Assembly (NCBI GenBank): GCA_018296165.2
Contig: JACKQL020000002.1
Coordinates: forward strand, 2,356,001 to 2,420,000
Source: Termitomyces sp. T153
Lineage: Eukaryota; Basidiomycota; Agaricomycetes; Agaricales; Lyophyllaceae
DNA length: 64,000 nt
Direction: 5' to 3'
A model generated the notes under the pieces. The model ran no database searches. It worked only from the letters and a program-made list of their open reading frames with translations, and was not told where the DNA came from. Shown here one piece after another: positions 61,208-64,000 of the stretch. How positions within the stretch are numbered: the stretch's first letter is position 1; every line of letters starts with the position of its first letter. The position numbers were made by a program, and so were the translations under genes.

Positions 61208-62342
61208 CTAAACCTTAGGCGGTCGGGATAACTTGGCATTCTGAACCCAACGCACGACCTCGTTCCAATCCTTAGTTCGCGTCAATGGTGCTCCTTCAGG
61301 TATTGCGACAATTTCATCCTTCCAAAATTCTTTCCCGCCTTCTATTTCTAGACGGCGATCAAACGACATTTCGTCCTGTGGACCTGACGCCCTCTTGTTC
61401 CATTCGTAGCTGCCGAATAAAAGGACTTGTGTTGGTTCTTTATGTGTAGCACATTGCAGGGCGTTTTCAATAGAATCATCTATCAGAAGAACTGCCTTCA
61501 GATCTGCGCAAACCTGCGAGTTGATCAGTTTTGTTTTGAAAATACTCTTCCTTCTCCTTGTCTCTGACCTGTGCCTTACTGAGTTTCGTTACAAGCTCAT
61601 GCCCTGTTTTATGGGCATCCTTGAACTGTCCGGTACAGATAATATTCTCGAAAAGACCTTTGAGTGATATAAAACTTCATGCTGCCTTCCTTGCATTTTT
61701 GATATTCCGCACCTGGAAAGTGTCTGTTCGCCCAGTCCCAACTTTCATCTGCTTTATCCTCCGCTCTGGCCGTTACAATCACCAATCTAAATCCCATATT
61801 TTTTAATGCCTGTACTCCTTCTCGCGCACCTGGAACAACTTTGGTCTTGAAGATCAAGTCTGTTTCATAAAATTTTTCCACTTTAATAAATGTTTCTGTT
61901 GGTGTTCCCCAATATGGATTCTTGAGTGGCATGAGCGACACATCTCTCCACTAGTATCAATCTAGTTATACCTTCCAATAGTAGTAATCTGATAGTTTCT
62001 TCTTATGGCGGTCAAAAAGATAATATTGTGAAACTCACAGTAGAACATCGATATATCCATGTCCGTTCCGTACTGCGTGTTATGCCCTAAAACAAGTTCG
62101 ATCGAATCAGCGTACGAAAGAAAATGCTCCTCACAATCCGCGACCATTTGATTCGTCTGACTGAGGACATCATTAAGGTCGACTGCGATCACAGGCCTGC
62201 TGGAACATGAAGGTAGGTATAGTGATATGAGTTTTTCTAGAGCAGCTTTTTCAGCCTGTTCCTGTTGTTCAGGTATTTCATTGAAATCTGCATGATCTCC
62301 AGATGGGGATTCAAGCCACTGTCGAGAGCCAGCAGCAGACAT
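61208..62342 (-). CDS. HAD-superfamily hydrolase, 5'(3')-nucleotidase-like
   Basis: Predicted phosphatase of the haloacid dehalogenase fold; substrate unknown. ATG 62342 begins MSAAGSRQWLESPSGDHADF, an acidic leader. HAD motif I is PVIAVDLNDVLSQTNQ (nucleophile Asp and the general acid-base Asp two residues on). Motif II Thr is in GFRLVIVTARAEDK, and motif III/IV in KAVLLIDDSIENALQCATHK. The cap lies between motifs I and II (NPYWGTPTETFIKVEKFYET, VPGAREGVQALKNM), which fits the NT5C-type small-cap layout. The protein ends VRWVQNAKLSRPPKV at a stop at 61208-61210. About 310 residues from four to five exons. Confidence 0.82.
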
Positions 62343-63488
62343 AATCCAAGAGATGGTACTTATGTGTCAACTCAATGAGTTGCCGGAGCCGCGAGATCAA
62401 TCAAAACGACAAGTCGATGCTTGTACTGTCATGTGTCACAATGTGAAATTTGCGTATAGCAACTAATACACTTACTCTCCAGGTACGGAAAAAGAACATA
62501 GATGATAACAGTATAGATCATGAGTGCTCTATGCTTATCTTATAGAAAATTGGAGTTGTTGAAGTGTAGAAAATCCCAAAGTGTGAAATCAGACCAAGTT
62601 TTGTAACGCACCTGGGCTCGGTGAAATGAATCATCAGAGAGTATGCAAAATTTAATTATACAGAATCTTTTGATACATACACAGTGTCTTAAATATAATA
62701 TTCCGAGGAATAGAACAAAGTGGAAAGCCCCAGGAAGTGGAAATCTTTGTGTTCGACCCAAGAAAGTGTGACGATTTAGGGGCTATTGAGACTCCGCATA
62801 TGAGGCAGAAGCACACAAACAATGACACCGATGCATCATTCAATGAGATTTTAGCTTCACAGCCACATTACAGTGTCGTCGCCTCAATACCATGGCAGGG
62901 ACCATACCTACCCCACTATATCTTACTCAACCAACCTTACATCACTTTTCTTCTCCCCCATCCATCCATCTTCCCTAGGGTACCATTATTCTACTCAACT
63001 CCATGCTGGCCCATCAACAATGCCACGGTACTCAGATCACTACATTGCACCCTCACATAGCTTAGACAGTAATTTTCCTCAGTAATACATTTTTTCTACT
63101 GTTCATAAGATATACCACCATGCGAGCAGCAATTACATCGACCATGAGCCATTGTTTGAGGATCCTTCCAAGCGGAGCCAGAACTTGCTTGACCTGTGAC
63201 CTGGATGTGACAATAATTTCACTTCTCGGATTTTTGGTACCTCTGACTCGGTCATGGGCCGACATCTCTCACATGGTCGAAATCTCCCTAAAAAAATCAC
63301 TACCTACTAGATCATAAGTAAACTTAGATTGCTTAGAGGTTTGAAGGCTATAAGCCCAGGGGACAGAGCTACAAGAAAAACTGGCTAAAGATTTCATCTC
63401 CCGACACATGACAGTAGTCGGAATAATGACGCATACTTGAATAGTACAATTTTAATTATTTAATTGTATCAACATATACGTACTTAAC
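62343..63488. other. Gene-free or unrecognised region between the HAD and carbonic anhydrase genes
   Basis: About 1.1 kb. The longest open frame (62737-63060, +, 107 codons) is rich in Tyr, Pro and His and shows no domain. Overlapping frames at 62873-63085 and 63062-63265 are similar in quality. Composition is AT-rich outside the 62860-63060 pyrimidine-rich part. I do not support a gene, but a short unrecognised one is possible. Confidence 0.35.
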
Positions 63489-64000
63489 TCAAACAATCTG
63501 GGAGACCTGAGCAAATTATTAGAACTTGGACTGATGGGACACATCGAGTATAGTACCTTTCCGGTTTCGACATGGTAAATCCAACCGGTCACTATTGTAT
63601 CTTTGAGGACCAAGGGATGCTCCTTCAAGAACTCGACGTCGTCTTTGACTGATTTCTCGAGGTCTGAGAACTCCAAAAAATGGATCTGGTCCACGGCCTG
63701 TGCAATAGCTGTATTTCCTGGGTCTGCCTCTTTTACGATACGGCGAAGATGATCAGTGGTGAACGTCAACATTCCACATCCAGTGTGGTGGAAGATCGCA
63801 ATTTCTCGGGTGCCAAGAAGCCGCTGAGAGATTATGATACTACGGATTGCATCTTTCCTGAGTTATCAAAGATATTCATGAGTGATCCGCGTACTCTCGA
63901 GGTGAGGGGGTCACTTACGCACAGCCCCCCGCATTGCGAATGACATGAGCATCTCCGAGTTCGATTCCCAATTGACTCGCTGGTCTACAGTGATAGTCTT
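63489..64000 (-). CDS. Beta-carbonic anhydrase, 5' end beyond the window
   Basis: Zinc enzyme for reversible CO2 hydration. Visible exons, read leftward from about 63985: ASQLGIELGDAHVIRNAGGC, then DAIRSIIISQRLLGTREIAI and FHHTGCGMLTFTTDHLRRIV. His and Cys of HHTGCGM are two of the zinc ligands; the first Cys and the Asp-Arg dyad lie beyond the window. LEFSDLEKSVKDDVEFLKEH and the core strand GWIYHVETGK follow. A final small exon adds VSQIV and a stop at 63489-63491. The short form with HTGCGM.TF and GDAHVIRNAGG resembles the Rv1284-like branch of the beta class. An acceptor-like CTGTAG at about 63987 marks the exon start. Confidence 0.88.

Noticed and set aside
1..64000. Mating-type pheromone precursors or a secondary-metabolite cluster
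   Set aside because: No small frame ends in a CaaX-type motif next to a receptor gene, and no polyketide, peptide or terpene synthase is present.
1..64000. Bacterial-type operons, CRISPR arrays or prophage
   Set aside because: Intron-rich eukaryotic genes throughout; no evenly spaced direct repeats with unique spacers. The 20-bp array at 18228 has too few, too short units and A-rich linkers.

Overview
The window looks like a nuclear chromosome segment of a filamentous basidiomycete, probably an agaricomycete. It is gene dense, and almost every gene is cut by many small GT-AG introns of about 45-70 nt. Both tRNA genes carry a 17-nt intron. The gene families are fungal: SUR7, GH72 with an X8 domain, an Ssk2-type MAPKKK, ATG26, fungal ABCC and ABCD transporters. 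Protein-coding models below were joined by hand from exon reading frames, so outer limits are usually firmer than internal splice sites. No plasmid, phage, CRISPR or clear transposon was seen.

Layout, left to right. 0-13.4 kb: a repeat-bearing left flank, a PIF1 helicase (+), an F-BAR/RhoGAP protein (-) and a full-length ABCC transporter (+). 13.9-20 kb: an RRM/zinc-knuckle RNA-binding protein (-), a GH72 glucanosyltransferase (-), a phased 20-bp repeat, tRNA-Lys(CUU), and a SUR7-family membrane protein (-). 20-31.4 kb: ATG26-type sterol glucosyltransferase (+), a conserved 2OG-Fe(II) oxygenase (-), RIC1 (-). 31.7-41 kb: PRELI/UPS protein 1 (-), a PhnP-like metallo-hydrolase (-), DRG2 GTPase (-), and the Ssk2-type MAPKKK (+), which shares a 123-bp bidirectional promoter with DRG2. 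41.9-53.2 kb: an uncharacterised multipass membrane protein (-), the very large TFIIIC B-block-binding subunit (-), and PRELI/UPS protein 2 (-). 53.6-64 kb: PFF1-type vacuolar M28 protease (-), tRNA-Ala(AGC), a peroxisomal ABCD transporter (-), a HAD-fold hydrolase (-), and the 3' part of a beta-carbonic anhydrase (-).

Most genes are housekeeping and no single pathway ties them together. Membrane and lipid themes recur: sterol glucosylation, two mitochondrial phospholipid-transfer proteins, peroxisomal fatty-acyl import, an eisosome-type protein, a vacuolar ABCC pump and a vacuolar protease. I found no multi-gene system that looks new. The most interesting signal is small: a perfect 16-bp palindrome containing a consensus Pol III B-box lies inside the oversized first intron of the gene for the TFIIIC subunit that binds B-boxes. 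This suggests possible self-regulation.
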